Counted from the stretch's first letter, positions 36,724 through 45,752 are shown. The stretch is 64,000 nucleotides of DNA from Enterococcus termitis (GCF_001730305.1 NZ_MIJY01000043.1:124001-188000), one strand, 5' to 3'. Program-made: numbers and translations. The notes: generated by a model from the sequence alone, not told the origin.

Positions 36724-38418
36724 ATGAAAAAAAGACATATTGGATTAGTTGCTGCAGGAGTTTTAGGCGCAGCCGTTCTTGCTAAAAAGTCATCTGGGGA
36801 TAAAAAAACAGCAAAGTTGTCTGAAGTAGAAGAAGAAATCAACAGCCGTTATTATGGTGACAAACAAGTCTATTTGATTGGCGGCGGGATTGCGACAATG
36901 GCAGCAGCTGCATATTTGATTCGTGATGCGAATTTCAGTGGGAAAAATATCCATGTGATCGAAGGCATGAAAATTCTTGGTGGCAGTAATGATGGCATCG
37001 GTACTAATGAAACAGGCTTCGTTGCTCGTGGCGGTCGGATGTTAAATGAAGAAACGTATGAAAACTTCTGGGAATTATTTAGTAGCATCCCTTCACTTGA
37101 ATGGGCAAATCACAGTGTAACAGAAGAAATTTTGAATTTTGATCATCTACATCCAACACATGCTCAAGCTCGTTTAGTCACAAAAGAACAGGAAATCCTT
37201 GATGCGCATACCATGGGCTTTGATAATGAAGATCGTTTAGCAATGTCTAAACTTTTAGCCGTGTCAGAAGAAAGTTTGGATGGTGTGACGATCGAAGAAT
37301 GGTTCGGTCCACATTTCTTTGAAACGAATTTCTGGTATATGTGGCAAACGACCTTCGCTTTCCAAAAATGGAGTAGTGCGTTTGAATTACGTCGTTATAT
37401 GAATCGTATGATTTTAGAATTTTCTCGTATCGATACCTTAGAAGGCGTTACACGTACACCATTGAACCAATATGATAGTGTCATTTTGCCTTTGAAAGCT
37501 TATTTAGAAAAACATGGAGTTGACTTTACCTTAAATGAAGATGTAGTAGATCTAGAATTTAAGCCTGGCTCTGACATTACGGTTACAGCATTGAAGCTTG
37601 GTAATGGAGAAACGATCGAATTAAATGAAGAAGATGTAGTCATTATGACCAATGGCACGATGACAGATAGCTCAACAGAAGGAGACTGGAGTCATCCTGC
37701 ACCAGAAGTGACAGAAGAATCACGTTCAGCTAGACTTTGGCGTAATATTGCGAAGAAAAAAGCAGGACTTGGCAATCCTGAACCATTTTTCGGAAACGAA
37801 AAAGAAACCAATTGGGAAAGCTTCACTGTCACTTGTAACGGAGATAAATTATTAAAACGTATCGAAGAATTCTCCGGCAATATTCCTGGATCAGGTGCAC
37901 TGATGACCTTAAAAGATTCAAGCTGGCTATTAAGCACCGTTGTGGCCGCACAGCCTCATTTTAAAAATCAAGATCCTGATACAACGATTTTCTGGGGCTA
38001 CGGAATTTATACAGATAAAATCGGTGATTATGTGAAAAAACCAATGCGTGATTGTACGGGAGAAGAAATTTTGTATGAGTGGATTTGTCAAATGGGCTGG
38101 CAAGCAGATTGGGAAGAAATCAAAGAAGATATTGTTAATGTAATTCCTGCTTATATGCCATATATCGATGCACAATTCCAACCACGTAAAATGACAGACC
38201 GTCCGTTGGTTGTTCCAGAAAACAGCACAAACTTTGCAATGGTCAGTCAATTTGTTGAGATACCTAAAGATATGGTCTTTACAGAAGAATATTCTGTTCG
38301 GGCGGCTCGAATTGCGGTATACACTTTGTTTGATATCGATAAAGAAATCATTCCAGTGACACCGTACAATCGTGATCCTAAGGTATTAGCTAAAGCTGCA
38401 CAAACGATGTTTAGATGA
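36724..38418 (+). CDS. ohyA: Oleate hydratase
   Basis: This 564-residue FAD enzyme is of the MCRA/oleate hydratase family, which adds water to the 9-double bond of unsaturated fatty acids and helps detoxify host fatty acids. Visible: nucleotide-binding VYLIGGGIATMAAAAYLIRD (about 50-69), GSNDGIGTNETGFVARGGR with conserved ENFWELFS, and the C-terminal YSVRAARIAVYTLFDI. The first 25 residues add a hydrophobic stretch (HIGLVAAGVLGAAVLAKK) that could act as a membrane anchor. GGAGGG precedes the ATG. The TetR gene lies upstream. Confidence 0.95.
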   Translation: MKKRHIGLVAAGVLGAAVLAKKSSGDKKTAKLSEVEEEINSRYYGDKQVYLIGGGIATMAAAAYLIRDANFSGKNIHVIEGMKILGGSNDGIGTNETGFVARGGRMLNEETYENFWELFSSIPSLEWANHSVTEEILNFDHLHPTHAQARLVTKEQEILDAHTMGFDNEDRLAMSKLLAVSEESLDGVTIEEWFGPHFFETNFWYMWQTTFAFQKWSSAFELRRYMNRMILEFSRIDTLEGVTRTPLNQYDSVILPLKAYLEKHGVDFTLNEDVVDLEFKPGSDITVTALKLGNGETIELNEEDVVIMTNGTMTDSSTEGDWSHPAPEVTEESRSARLWRNIAKKKAGLGNPEPFFGNEKETNWESFTVTCNGDKLLKRIEEFSGNIPGSGALMTLKDSSWLLSTVVAAQPHFKNQDPDTTIFWGYGIYTDKIGDYVKKPMRDCTGEEILYEWICQMGWQADWEEIKEDIVNVIPAYMPYIDAQFQPRKMTDRPLVVPENSTNFAMVSQFVEIPKDMVFTEEYSVRAARIAVYTLFDIDKEIIPVTPYNRDPKVLAKAAQTMFR

Positions 38419-38833
38419 TCGCACCGAAAGTAGACAGCAACTTTTGATCACTACGATTATTTGAAGTAAAGGTATCTGGGACATAACTCTATGAGTGACA
38501 ATCTAGTCACTTGACATCCGAATAAACGGTGGAAGCAGAAACAACCCCTTCGGAAATAAGCTGAAATTGCTGTAAAACACAACGAGGAACGAGTTGATGC
38601 TTTCTCGTCAAAGACTCGTCGCAGATAAACAGTGTTGCACAGTACCTACTTGGTCACAAAAATTTGAAGAGCACCAGGTAGGTACCAATTATCATCAGTT
38701 CGTAAACTCACTGTGATGCTTGGCAATTTTCGTGAATTCCAGCTTATTTCTCGGGGTTAAACGTTTCTGTTCCAGCCTCTTTTTTTATTGAAAAAGGCTA
38801 TGATATTATAGTAGAAGAAAGGAGAGAGCGTCT
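38419..38833. other. Intergenic region with large repeat copy E
   Basis: This 415-base gap between ohyA and the phosphatase gene is almost filled by copy E of the intergenic repeat (38476-38790). The last 40 bases hold a TATGATATTATAGTAG stretch that is a plausible promoter for the phosphatase gene. Confidence 0.5.
38476..38790. repeat. Dispersed repeat, copy E (largest, highly folded)
   Basis: Outer module 1 (38478-38540) is, in reverse complement, nearly the same as 50413-50468 (TTGTTTCTGCTTCCACCGTT). Module 2 arms AACCCCTTCGGAAATAAGCT (38543-38562) and AGCTTATTTCTCGGGGTT (38741-38758) are inverted. The 170-base core has GTACCTAC...GTAGGTAC (38642-38684) and ACGAG/CTCGT stems. A CTTTTTTT run follows. 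It may be a structured RNA or a mobile repeat. Confidence 0.6.
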
Positions 38834-39301
38834 ATGAGAAAAGTGTTATTTGTTTGCTTAGGAAATATTTGCCGTTCACCTATGGCAGAGGCTATTTTTA
38901 GGGAAAAGCTTAAGGCTGGAAATTTAGAAGGACAGTTGGCTGTTGCTTCTGCTGCGACAAGTCATTGGGAAGTAGGAAGCTCACCTCATCGAGGTACACA
39001 AAAGATTTTAAAGGAACATGGCATTTCATTTAGCGGGATTACAGCCACACAAATCCAAACACAAGATTTTGCTGAATATCATCTGTTGATCGGCATGGAT
39101 GCCCAAAATGTGGAGGATCTAAAACAGCTTTCACCGACTGAAACGGAAGAGAAAATTCATTTATTTATGGAAAGAGTTCCCGGAAAAGAGACTGTAGATG
39201 TACCTGATCCATATTATACGGGAGATTTCGAAGAAACATATCGTTTAGTCGATCAAGGAACCGATGCATGGTTAAGGTATTTAAGCGAAGGAAAAAAATG
39301 A
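38834..39301 (+). CDS. Low-molecular-weight protein-tyrosine phosphatase
   Basis: This 155-residue enzyme has the P-loop VCLGNICRSPMAEA near its amino end (C-x5-R) and the general-acid loop DVPDPYYTGDFEETY. It follows GGAGAGAG. The type is YfkJ-like, single-domain, cytoplasmic. Such phosphatases act on tyrosine or arginine phosphates; the residue after the catalytic loop Cys would help decide and is not conclusive here. Gene is single, just after repeat copy E. Confidence 0.93.
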   Translation: MRKVLFVCLGNICRSPMAEAIFREKLKAGNLEGQLAVASAATSHWEVGSSPHRGTQKILKEHGISFSGITATQIQTQDFAEYHLLIGMDAQNVEDLKQLSPTETEEKIHLFMERVPGKETVDVPDPYYTGDFEETYRLVDQGTDAWLRYLSEGKK

Positions 39302-39428
39302 ATAAAAAATAAAATCTCAGACCAAAGGTGGATGTAACTTTTCAGGGAATATTTTACAATAGAAAAGTAGAGAACTGACAAGAGAACTATCCACTAGATA
39401 AAATTGAATGAGATTGGGGAAATGGAAG

Positions 39429-39650
39429 ATGAAACACTTATATAAAACAATGATGTTTGAGACAAGTCTATATTATGGATTGTTGGCGATCGTGCTGCCG
39501 CTGATTTATGCAGTTACGTATCATGTCACTTTTATATCTGTTTTTAACACTGAGTGGTTAGCAGTTACATTGTTCCTGTACCCAATCATTTTGCTTTTAT
39601 CAACGATTCGCTATGGTTATTCTCGCATGAGAAAAGCAAGTCATCTATGA
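39429..39650 (+). CDS. Small two-pass membrane protein
   Basis: I use the ATG at 39429 (MKHLYKTMMFETS), preceded by GGGGAAATGGAAG; the frame extends to 39408. About 73 residues with two membrane helices and a basic end (RYGYSRMRKASHL). It lies between the phosphatase gene and the terminator shared with srtA. No family recognised; role unknown. Confidence 0.55.
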   Translation: MKHLYKTMMFETSLYYGLLAIVLPLIYAVTYHVTFISVFNTEWLAVTLFLYPIILLLSTIRYGYSRMRKASHL

Positions 39651-39662
39651 TTCGTAAAAAAG

Positions 39663-39756
39663 TCGTGAATGGGACATAACTCTTTGAGTCATATCCCACT
39701 CACGTGGAATCGGAATAAAGGATGGGAACAGAAGCAATTCCTTCTGTTCCCATCCT
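39663..39756. repeat. Dispersed repeat, copy F
   Basis: GTGAATGGGACATAACTCTT (39664-39683) and the facing ATATCCCACTCAC arm form a hairpin, followed by GGAATCGGAATAAAGGATGG. In reverse complement this resembles module 1 of copies A, B, E and H (CCxCCTTTATTCCGATTC). It ends in the srtA terminator. Confidence 0.5.
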
Positions 39757-39765
39757 CGTCTTTTC
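39719..39765. terminator. Bidirectional terminator before srtA
   Basis: AGGATGGGAACAGAA (39719-39733) pairs with TTCTGTTCCCATCCT (39742-39756), followed by CGTCTTTTC. It lies between the convergent membrane protein and sortase genes. Confidence 0.85.
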
Positions 39766-39769
39766 ATAA

Positions 39770-40507
39770 CTATAATGTTAGCTGTTCCATTTGGAAAGCA
39801 TCTATCATTGCTTGGGTTGCTTTTTTTACAGGGGTGACTGACTCTAGTTCACCTTGAACAGCGATTCGAGTCGTTGCGTACATATCACCGCAGGTAATCA
39901 ATGTAATCATTTTTTTACCAGGGACATCATCGATCAGCTCAACACGAGATGGATCGATTTTTTCAACATAATTGATCTTATATGTATAGATATTTGTCAA
40001 ATCAGTCGTGTAAATCAGCTCTCCAGCTTTAGAATACTCTAGTGGTGAAAACAGTGAGACCATATCCTGAACACGGTGACTGGCAAGAGCGTAGTTCCCT
40101 TTACCCATTTCTTGATCGGGTTTCATCGTACCTGCACCTGTCAGTAAAACGACATTATCCAACCCTCTAAAAATCGGTAAATTGATTTTTACATCTGGAA
40201 GCGCAACTGCACCAATAACGGGCAGATTTTTGTTTTCAAATTGGGCTTTAAGTACAGCTTCTGTACTCAGAGATTCTACAGCTCCAAAATCAAACGAAGT
40301 GTCTTGTTGGTTGTTTTTTTCGATTTCTTCTGGTGTAAGTTTCTCTATTGCATAGGCTTTTCCGTTTTGTTGGATCAGAAAGTTTCTGATTTGTGTGTTG
40401 AATACTAAAGCTAAACCAACTATAAGCAGTAGAAGTAAGAATATATTGAGCAGCCAATTTCTTTTTCTGGATTTTTTATTTTTAGGTGCTTTTTTTCTTG
40501 AGGCCAT
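39770..40507 (-). CDS. srtA: Class A sortase (SrtA)
   Basis: The start is the ATG at 40507 (MASRKKAPKNKK) with GGAGGGAG upstream; the frame reads back to 40537 without a ribosome site. About 245 residues: a basic amino end, a membrane anchor at about 18-38 and the sortase barrel. Catalytic residues are His in YALASHRVQD, Cys in ITLITCGDM and Arg in TTRIAVQGEL. It cleaves LPXTG-type signals and links proteins to peptidoglycan, so it is the likely enzyme for the small proteins at 4663 and 19338. It stands alone, which fits a housekeeping sortase. Confidence 0.93.
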   Translation of the reverse strand: MASRKKAPKNKKSRKRNWLLNIFLLLLLIVGLALVFNTQIRNFLIQQNGKAYAIEKLTPEEIEKNNQQDTSFDFGAVESLSTEAVLKAQFENKNLPVIGAVALPDVKINLPIFRGLDNVVLLTGAGTMKPDQEMGKGNYALASHRVQDMVSLFSPLEYSKAGELIYTTDLTNIYTYKINYVEKIDPSRVELIDDVPGKKMITLITCGDMYATTRIAVQGELESVTPVKKATQAMIDAFQMEQLTL

Positions 40508-40776
40508 AAGCTCCCTCCTTTTTACTAAGTGTATCATAATTTGATTTGAAACCCTAGTTTAAAAATCTTATTTTTTTCTAAAAGATTCTTTTAAAAAGGA
40601 TCGTTAAAAATAGAGGTGCTGTTTTAAAAATTTCGAAATAGCTTTATTACTGACGGTGATAGAATGCGTAAATTTTTAACTCTTTGTAACTGAAACTTAA
40701 AATAAAAGACACAAGCTTTTCTTAGAGAAATATTGTAGAATGGAAGTAGCGAAAAACGATAGGGGGGATCGAACAC

Positions 40777-41559
40777 ATGATAGACTTGATTTATGTACAT
40801 ATTGATATGACAAGTAATGCAGTTTTATCAAAAGGAATCACACATTCAGACTTTACTCATTCTATCGTTCATCACCCGAAGAATTTACTGTTGTTGAATC
40901 CTTCTGCAGAAGAAGGAGAATACGACATGCATAGCGGCTTGAAGATCATCCGTGGAGAAGAGGGTGTGAATCAGTTTTTTTCTACAACACATCGCAGAAA
41001 AATGAACGAAGAAATCAAATGGATCGATTTTTCAGATGTGACGATGTTAAAAGAATTGACACCGCTAGAGATCTCTGAATTATTATATTTTGGACATATG
41101 AAGACGAGTCTGCATTCGCCGTTCTTTTATAAATTACAGAATAATTTTGTCTTTTTTGAATTTGTAGATCATATGACACGGATTTATTATCGATATATAG
41201 ACGAATTTTATCGTATCTTAGCGGACAAGATCACACGTGTGATTTTGGAAAAAGTCAATGATCGTAAGACCTTTTTTAAAAGAGGGATTCCCGTTGAAAA
41301 GCTGGATGTTGATATTCTAAAAGAGATGAAGTCGATTTTACAAGAAGGTGTGGTTTTTTGCTTTGATCAGATGGACATCAAAGGCAAAGAATATCATATC
41401 CCAATACATGTTGTAGAGGATTCGTTATGGAAAACGAAGAATTTTGCCTACCGTAACGAACCGGTGATTGCCATTTTGATCTATAATACTGCAAAGAGAT
41501 CGTGGCGATTGATCCAAGAAGAAGATTTTGAATTTTCAAGCTTACCAAAACATGCGTAG
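40777..41559 (+). CDS. Conserved hypothetical protein, 260 residues
   Basis: This cytoplasmic protein has a GGGGGGAT ribosome site and no signal peptide or membrane helix. It starts MIDLIYVHIDMTSNAVLSKG. I recognise no domain. It is rich in aromatic and charged residues and reads as one compact fold with a helical middle (THRRKMNEEIKWIDFSD). It stands alone between srtA and the beta-glucoside locus, with a strong terminator after it. It is probably real: the frame is long, with good codon use and translation signals. Confidence 0.75.
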   Translation: MIDLIYVHIDMTSNAVLSKGITHSDFTHSIVHHPKNLLLLNPSAEEGEYDMHSGLKIIRGEEGVNQFFSTTHRRKMNEEIKWIDFSDVTMLKELTPLEISELLYFGHMKTSLHSPFFYKLQNNFVFFEFVDHMTRIYYRYIDEFYRILADKITRVILEKVNDRKTFFKRGIPVEKLDVDILKEMKSILQEGVVFCFDQMDIKGKEYHIPIHVVEDSLWKTKNFAYRNEPVIAILIYNTAKRSWRLIQEEDFEFSSLPKHA

Positions 41560-41599
41560 CATTCACTAAAGATGTCTTCGCGATTCATTAGAAAATAAG

Positions 41600-41648
41600 A
41601 AGTGACTAAGTTAGAGCTTATGCCGTTTAACTTAGTCACTTTTTTGTC
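41600..41648. terminator. Bidirectional terminator
   Basis: AAGTGACTAAGTTA (41600-41613) pairs with TAACTTAGTCACTT (41628-41641), then TTTTG. It serves the hypothetical gene and the convergent RpiR gene. Confidence 0.92.
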
Positions 41649-41650
41649 GT

Positions 41651-42418
41651 TTAGATTTTCTTTTGAAGCCGCAACCGTTTGGCGATTTTTTCAATTAGAA
41701 AAAGTGCAGGAAGCTGTGACGTTAGTTCGATCGTTTTGTCATAGTTATTGCTGGTTTTATAGATGGTCTCTCGGTTGATCGTATAAGGGATATTTAAATC
41801 AGACATTCTACTGATCGTTGAGCTGTCGCTGTTAGTGATGGAGATGATGGGGCATTTTTTTGTGTTTAAACGTTTGATATAGTGGATGATTTCTTTTGTT
41901 TCACCAGTAACAGATAATGCGATCACGCAAGTACGTTCAAGAATGTCATCTGGAAACCACTCAATCGGGTAATTAGAAGGATCTTCAATGCGTAAAGCTG
42001 TTTGAGATAAGTTGGTAAAATAAAGTGAACCGTAAGCAGCGATCGGTTCAGAGGAGCCTGATCCTAAAAAAAGGACTAAACCTTTATCCGCTAAAAGAGT
42101 AACGGCTTGTTCGATTTTACTATCAAGAAAGGGTTCGTTCACACGTTCTAAAAAATGGATGTGCTGTGTTTCATCAACATCGGCAATTTGAGCTTGATTG
42201 ATCGATTCATAGTATAGCTGCAGTTTTACTTTAAACTCGGAGAAACCAGTACATTCAAACTTATGACAGAACCTTAAAATACTCGCAGTACTTGTATGGG
42301 TTTCATCGGCTAAATCTCTAATACGCATGTAAGTGACAGTCTTTAAATGGTTAGCGATGTAATGATAAATTTCGTATTCTAAAGGATTCAAATCTGGAAT
42401 ATAATCTAAAAAAAGCAT
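41651..42418 (-). CDS. RpiR-family regulator of beta-glucoside locus
   Basis: This 255-residue protein has an N-terminal RpiR helix-turn-helix (about 28-60: IRDLADETHTSTASILRFCHKF; core ETHTSTASILRF) and a C-terminal SIS sugar-phosphate domain (GLVLFLGSGSSEPIA, IALSVTGETKEII). It senses phosphosugars. AGGAGGACA lies ahead of the ATG. It is divergent from the GH1/EIIC operon and probably controls it. The intergenic region holds TTGTGA/TCACAA repeats and cre-like sites. Confidence 0.88.
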   Translation of the reverse strand: MLFLDYIPDLNPLEYEIYHYIANHLKTVTYMRIRDLADETHTSTASILRFCHKFECTGFSEFKVKLQLYYESINQAQIADVDETQHIHFLERVNEPFLDSKIEQAVTLLADKGLVLFLGSGSSEPIAAYGSLYFTNLSQTALRIEDPSNYPIEWFPDDILERTCVIALSVTGETKEIIHYIKRLNTKKCPIISITNSDSSTISRMSDLNIPYTINRETIYKTSNNYDKTIELTSQLPALFLIEKIAKRLRLQKKI

Positions 42419-42492
42419 AGTGTCCTCCTTCTGGTTACAGGCTGTGACAAAATTGTGAGAAATGACAAAAGACGATACTTATCACAAAGAAA

Positions 42493-42506
42493 TGAAAGCG
42501 TATAAC
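42493..42506. promoter_or_regulatory. cre-like half site
   Basis: TGAAAGCGTATAAC has the strong TGAAAGCG half of the CcpA site but a poor right half. It lies upstream of the probable promoter of the GH1 gene. TTGTGA (42453-42458) and TCACAA (42482-42487) form a wider inverted repeat beside it. Confidence 0.35.
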
Positions 42507-42544
42507 AAACATTATAATCAATGCTATACTCCAATTATAGGTTG

Positions 42545-42558
42545 TGAAAGCGCAATCT
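42545..42558. promoter_or_regulatory. cre site of beta-glucoside operon
   Basis: TGAAAGCGCAATCT matches the CcpA operator consensus TGAAAGCGYTWNCA at 12 of 14 positions. It lies just after a TATACT -10 candidate (42525-42530), where CcpA would repress. Confidence 0.55.
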
Positions 42559-42617
42559 GCAAGTGAATTAAAATGATTTTTAATCTCATTAAAAAATAAA
42601 ATTGGAGGATGACGTAA

Positions 42618-44000
42618 ATGAAGATAGAATTTCCTAAAACATTTTTTTGGGGAGCAGCATCAAGCGCTACGCAAGCAGAAGGAAGAGAACGAGAAGATGG
42701 GAAAGGAGAAAATATTTGGGATTATGCATCAAAAGAGTACAACCATCGTTTTTATGACGGCGTGACTACAGAAAACACGTCCTACTTTTATCGAGACTAT
42801 GAACAAGATATCCAGAAAATGCAGGATATTTCTTTTAACTCATTCCGAACGTCGATTTCATGGTCGCGTCTTATACCAAAAGGGACAGGAGCCGTTAACC
42901 CCAAGGCAGTTGAATTTTATAATAAGATGATTGATAAGCTGCTTGAAAAGGGCATTGAACCGTTCATCAACTTATATCATTTTGATATGCCAATGGAGCT
43001 TCAAAATCAAGGTGGATTTGAAAATCGAGAGGTAGTGGCCGCCTATAAAGAGTATGCGAAAACTTGTTTTGAACTATTTGGTGATCGAGTGAAGTATTGG
43101 TTTACTTTTAATGAGCCAATGATTCCAGCAGAAGCTGGCTATCTTCACGATCGACATTACCCCTATGTTGTTGATTTTAAACGGGCAGCATCGGTTTTGC
43201 ACAATATCATCGTGGCGCATTGTGAAGCGGTTCAGATTTATCGTGAAATGAAACTACCCGGAAAAATCGGGATCATCATGGACGTGATTCCTGTTTATCC
43301 CCGCAGCCAGAACCCCGCAGATCTGCATGCTGCTGAGATGGCAGATCTATTTTATACAAAGAGTGTGAATGATGCTATTTTGAAAGGAAAATATCCGGCG
43401 AAGCTGAAAGAAGTTTTAATAAAGTATGATCAGTTACCAGAAATTTCGGCTACTGACATCACCTTGATCAGTGAAACGAGCATTGATTTGCTGGGCATCA
43501 ATTACTACCGCCCCCGCAGAGTCAAAGCTAAAGAATGTCTGCCAAACCCAGAAGGTGTTTTTTCACCAGAATGGTTTTTTGATGAATACGTGATGCCAGG
43601 TAGAAGGATGAATACGTCACGAGGAATCGAGATCTATCCTAAAGGAATTTATGATATTGCTAAGAAAATCCAAACGGAGTATGGAAATATCGATTGGTTT
43701 GTTTCTGAAAATGGAATCGGGATCGAAGGAGAAGAAGCGTTTATAGAAGAAGGGATCGTACAAGATCAGTATCGGATCGATTTTTTGAAGGAGCATTTGA
43801 CTTATTTGAAAAAAGCAATGGAGGAGGGCAGTAATTGTTTAGGTTATCATATGTGGACGTTTGTGGATTGTTGGTCATGGGGAAACGCATATAAAAACCG
43901 TTATGGCTTTTATCGATTGGAGCTGGAAACAGGGGAAAAGAGTGTAAAAAAATCTGGTTTGTGGTTCAAAGAGCTGGTTCAACAAAACGGATTTGATTAA
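42618..44000 (+). CDS. GH1 6-phospho-beta-glucosidase
   Basis: This 460-residue glycoside hydrolase family 1 enzyme has the acid/base motif TFNEPMIP (about 169-176), the nucleophile motif VSENGIGIEG (about 363-372), and the amino-terminal FPKTFFWGAASSATQAEG. It should hydrolyse 6-phospho-beta-glucosides brought in by the PTS. GGAGG precedes the ATG. The EIIC gene follows after 19 bases. Substrate (cellobiose, salicin or another) cannot be read off; the active-site Ser/Lys for the phosphate seen in relatives was not checked. Confidence 0.94.
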   Translation: MKIEFPKTFFWGAASSATQAEGREREDGKGENIWDYASKEYNHRFYDGVTTENTSYFYRDYEQDIQKMQDISFNSFRTSISWSRLIPKGTGAVNPKAVEFYNKMIDKLLEKGIEPFINLYHFDMPMELQNQGGFENREVVAAYKEYAKTCFELFGDRVKYWFTFNEPMIPAEAGYLHDRHYPYVVDFKRAASVLHNIIVAHCEAVQIYREMKLPGKIGIIMDVIPVYPRSQNPADLHAAEMADLFYTKSVNDAILKGKYPAKLKEVLIKYDQLPEISATDITLISETSIDLLGINYYRPRRVKAKECLPNPEGVFSPEWFFDEYVMPGRRMNTSRGIEIYPKGIYDIAKKIQTEYGNIDWFVSENGIGIEGEEAFIEEGIVQDQYRIDFLKEHLTYLKKAMEEGSNCLGYHMWTFVDCWSWGNAYKNRYGFYRLELETGEKSVKKSGLWFKELVQQNGFD

Positions 44001-44019
44001 AGAAGGGAGATAAATTCTT

Positions 44020-45336
44020 ATGATGAAGATGTTTGATAATTTAGCGATGAGATTACTGCCGATCGCCAACGCGATTGGGAATCAGCGGCATTTACAGGCA
44101 ATACGAAATGGCTTGATTTCCATTTTACCACTGACGATCGTAGGGTCATTTTTCACCATACTACTTAACTTGCCGATTCCCGGGTATTCAGAAATGATTG
44201 CACCTTATCTGGCAGCGCTGGATGTCCCTTTTCGATTTACTGTTGGGTTGATGTCGCTGTATGCAGCATTTACGATTGGTTCATTTCTGGGAAATACGTA
44301 TAAGCTAGACAAGATCACAAGCGGCTTTCTTTCAATGCTGGCAACGTTATTAATGGTTGTACCAGTCAATCTTCAAGAAGGGGTGGATGTGGCAGGTAAT
44401 GCAGTTGCTGGTGGTCGTTATATTCCTATCACACCGTTAGGTTCTCAAGGGCTGTTTGGTGCAATCGTGGCAGCGTTGATTTCTGTGGAGATTTATCGTT
44501 TTACGAAAGAAAAAAATTTAGAAATCAAAATGCCAGAAGGTGTTCCACCCGTTGTAGGTGAGTCATTTGCAGCCTTGTTACCAACCTTGTTAGTAATTTT
44601 GCTTTTTTGGGTTCCTAGACATTTTTTCAATTTTAATTTAAATGATTTGCTTAGTTTAGCTATTTCGCCATTGAAAGTCTTTTTAACAGGGAATAATTTA
44701 TTTGGCGGTATTATCACGCAATTTATGATTTGTCTATTTTGGGCGCTGGGGATTCACGGCCATGCTGTTTTAGGTCCGATCATCCGTCCGTTTTGGGATC
44801 AGGCGATCTTAGAAAATGCGGAGCTGTTCCAAAATGGAACAAGTGCGTTTCAATTACCTAATATTTTTACTGAACAATTTTATCAATGGTATGCCCAAAT
44901 GGGTGGGACGGGAGCGACCTTAGCATTAGTATTCTTGTTCTTATTTTCTAAATCTAAGTACTTAAAGCAATTAGGAAAACTATCGATTTTACCGGGGATT
45001 TTTAATATCAATGAACCAGTGATTTTTGGTACACCGATCGTCATGAATCCATTATTGGCGATTCCTTTTATCTTGGTTCCAATCGCGAATACGATTTTAG
45101 TTTATATCGTAACAGCACTAGGTTGGATGCCGAAAATGATGGTTAAACCGCCATTTTCCATACCGGCGCCTTTAGGAGCTCTGATTACTTCAAATTGGAA
45201 TTGGGTCGCTTGTGTGATGGTATTTGTCTGTTTCGGGGTGTCTTTGGCGATTTATTATCCATTTTTCAAGATGTTTGAAAAGATTCAAGTAGAACAGGAA
45301 TTACAAGAGGCGGCGACAGAAAATACTGAAGCTTAA
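44020..45336 (+). CDS. PTS EIIC, cellobiose/lactose family
   Basis: This 438-residue membrane protein has about ten helices and the Lac family EIIC signatures (NLAMRLLPIANAIGNQRHL near the start; GIFNINEPVIFGTPIVMNP with the conserved Glu). It carries sugars through the membrane and is phosphorylated by a separate EIIB. No EIIA or EIIB gene is adjacent, so it must borrow them from another locus. It is in an operon with the GH1 gene. A second ATG (44023) is an equal start choice. Confidence 0.92.
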   Translation: MMKMFDNLAMRLLPIANAIGNQRHLQAIRNGLISILPLTIVGSFFTILLNLPIPGYSEMIAPYLAALDVPFRFTVGLMSLYAAFTIGSFLGNTYKLDKITSGFLSMLATLLMVVPVNLQEGVDVAGNAVAGGRYIPITPLGSQGLFGAIVAALISVEIYRFTKEKNLEIKMPEGVPPVVGESFAALLPTLLVILLFWVPRHFFNFNLNDLLSLAISPLKVFLTGNNLFGGIITQFMICLFWALGIHGHAVLGPIIRPFWDQAILENAELFQNGTSAFQLPNIFTEQFYQWYAQMGGTGATLALVFLFLFSKSKYLKQLGKLSILPGIFNINEPVIFGTPIVMNPLLAIPFILVPIANTILVYIVTALGWMPKMMVKPPFSIPAPLGALITSNWNWVACVMVFVCFGVSLAIYYPFFKMFEKIQVEQELQEAATENTEA

Positions 45337-45356
45337 ACAGATGTGGAGGGATGAAG

Positions 45357-45599
45357 ATGCTTTATATCATGTGCGGCTGTATTATCTTTGCGACGCATTA
45401 TTTATTGAAAGACAATCATTGGCTGCTTCAAAAAAGACTGCGGGATTTGATTTTTGGAACGATTTTGCTCATTAGCATAGCCGTAATAATCAGCACATGG
45501 ATCGGTAGCTTACTCCCAGTTATTGTGATAACGCTGGTAGGAGCAACGGTATTGCAGATTAAATATACAAATCAGAGCGTTATTCGAAACATGCATTGA
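45357..45599 (+). CDS. Small membrane protein of beta-glucoside operon
   Basis: I use the ATG at 45357 (MLYIMCGCIIFATH), 7 bases after GGAGG; an ATG at 45351 is also in frame. About 80 residues with two or three membrane helices. It lies 14 bases after the EIIC gene. Small genes of this kind occur after Lac-family EIIC genes in enterococci. Function unknown; it may assist the permease. Confidence 0.7.
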   Translation: MLYIMCGCIIFATHYLLKDNHWLLQKRLRDLIFGTILLISIAVIISTWIGSLLPVIVITLVGATVLQIKYTNQSVIRNMH

Positions 45600-45673
45600 T
45601 TCAAGAGTGTAGTTTACGGTTGTATTCTTAGGAAGAAGCAAGATATGGTTTGGGAGCGAGAGGGAACGACGTT

Positions 45674-45752
45674 TAGCTCCGAGGAATAGCAAGAAATTCA
45701 CGAGAATGGTTCTTTCAATTTTGTGAGTTTCTTGCTATTTTCAAAGGAGTTG
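45674..45752. repeat. Dispersed palindromic repeat, copy G
   Basis: AGCTCCGAGGAATAGCAAGA... (45675 on) and the inverse arm AGTTTCTTGCTATTTTCAAA (45726-45745) pair over about 25 bases, then GGAGTT. It has the same arm design as copies D and H (GAATTCACGAAAATT) and lies after the beta-glucoside operon. Confidence 0.55.
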
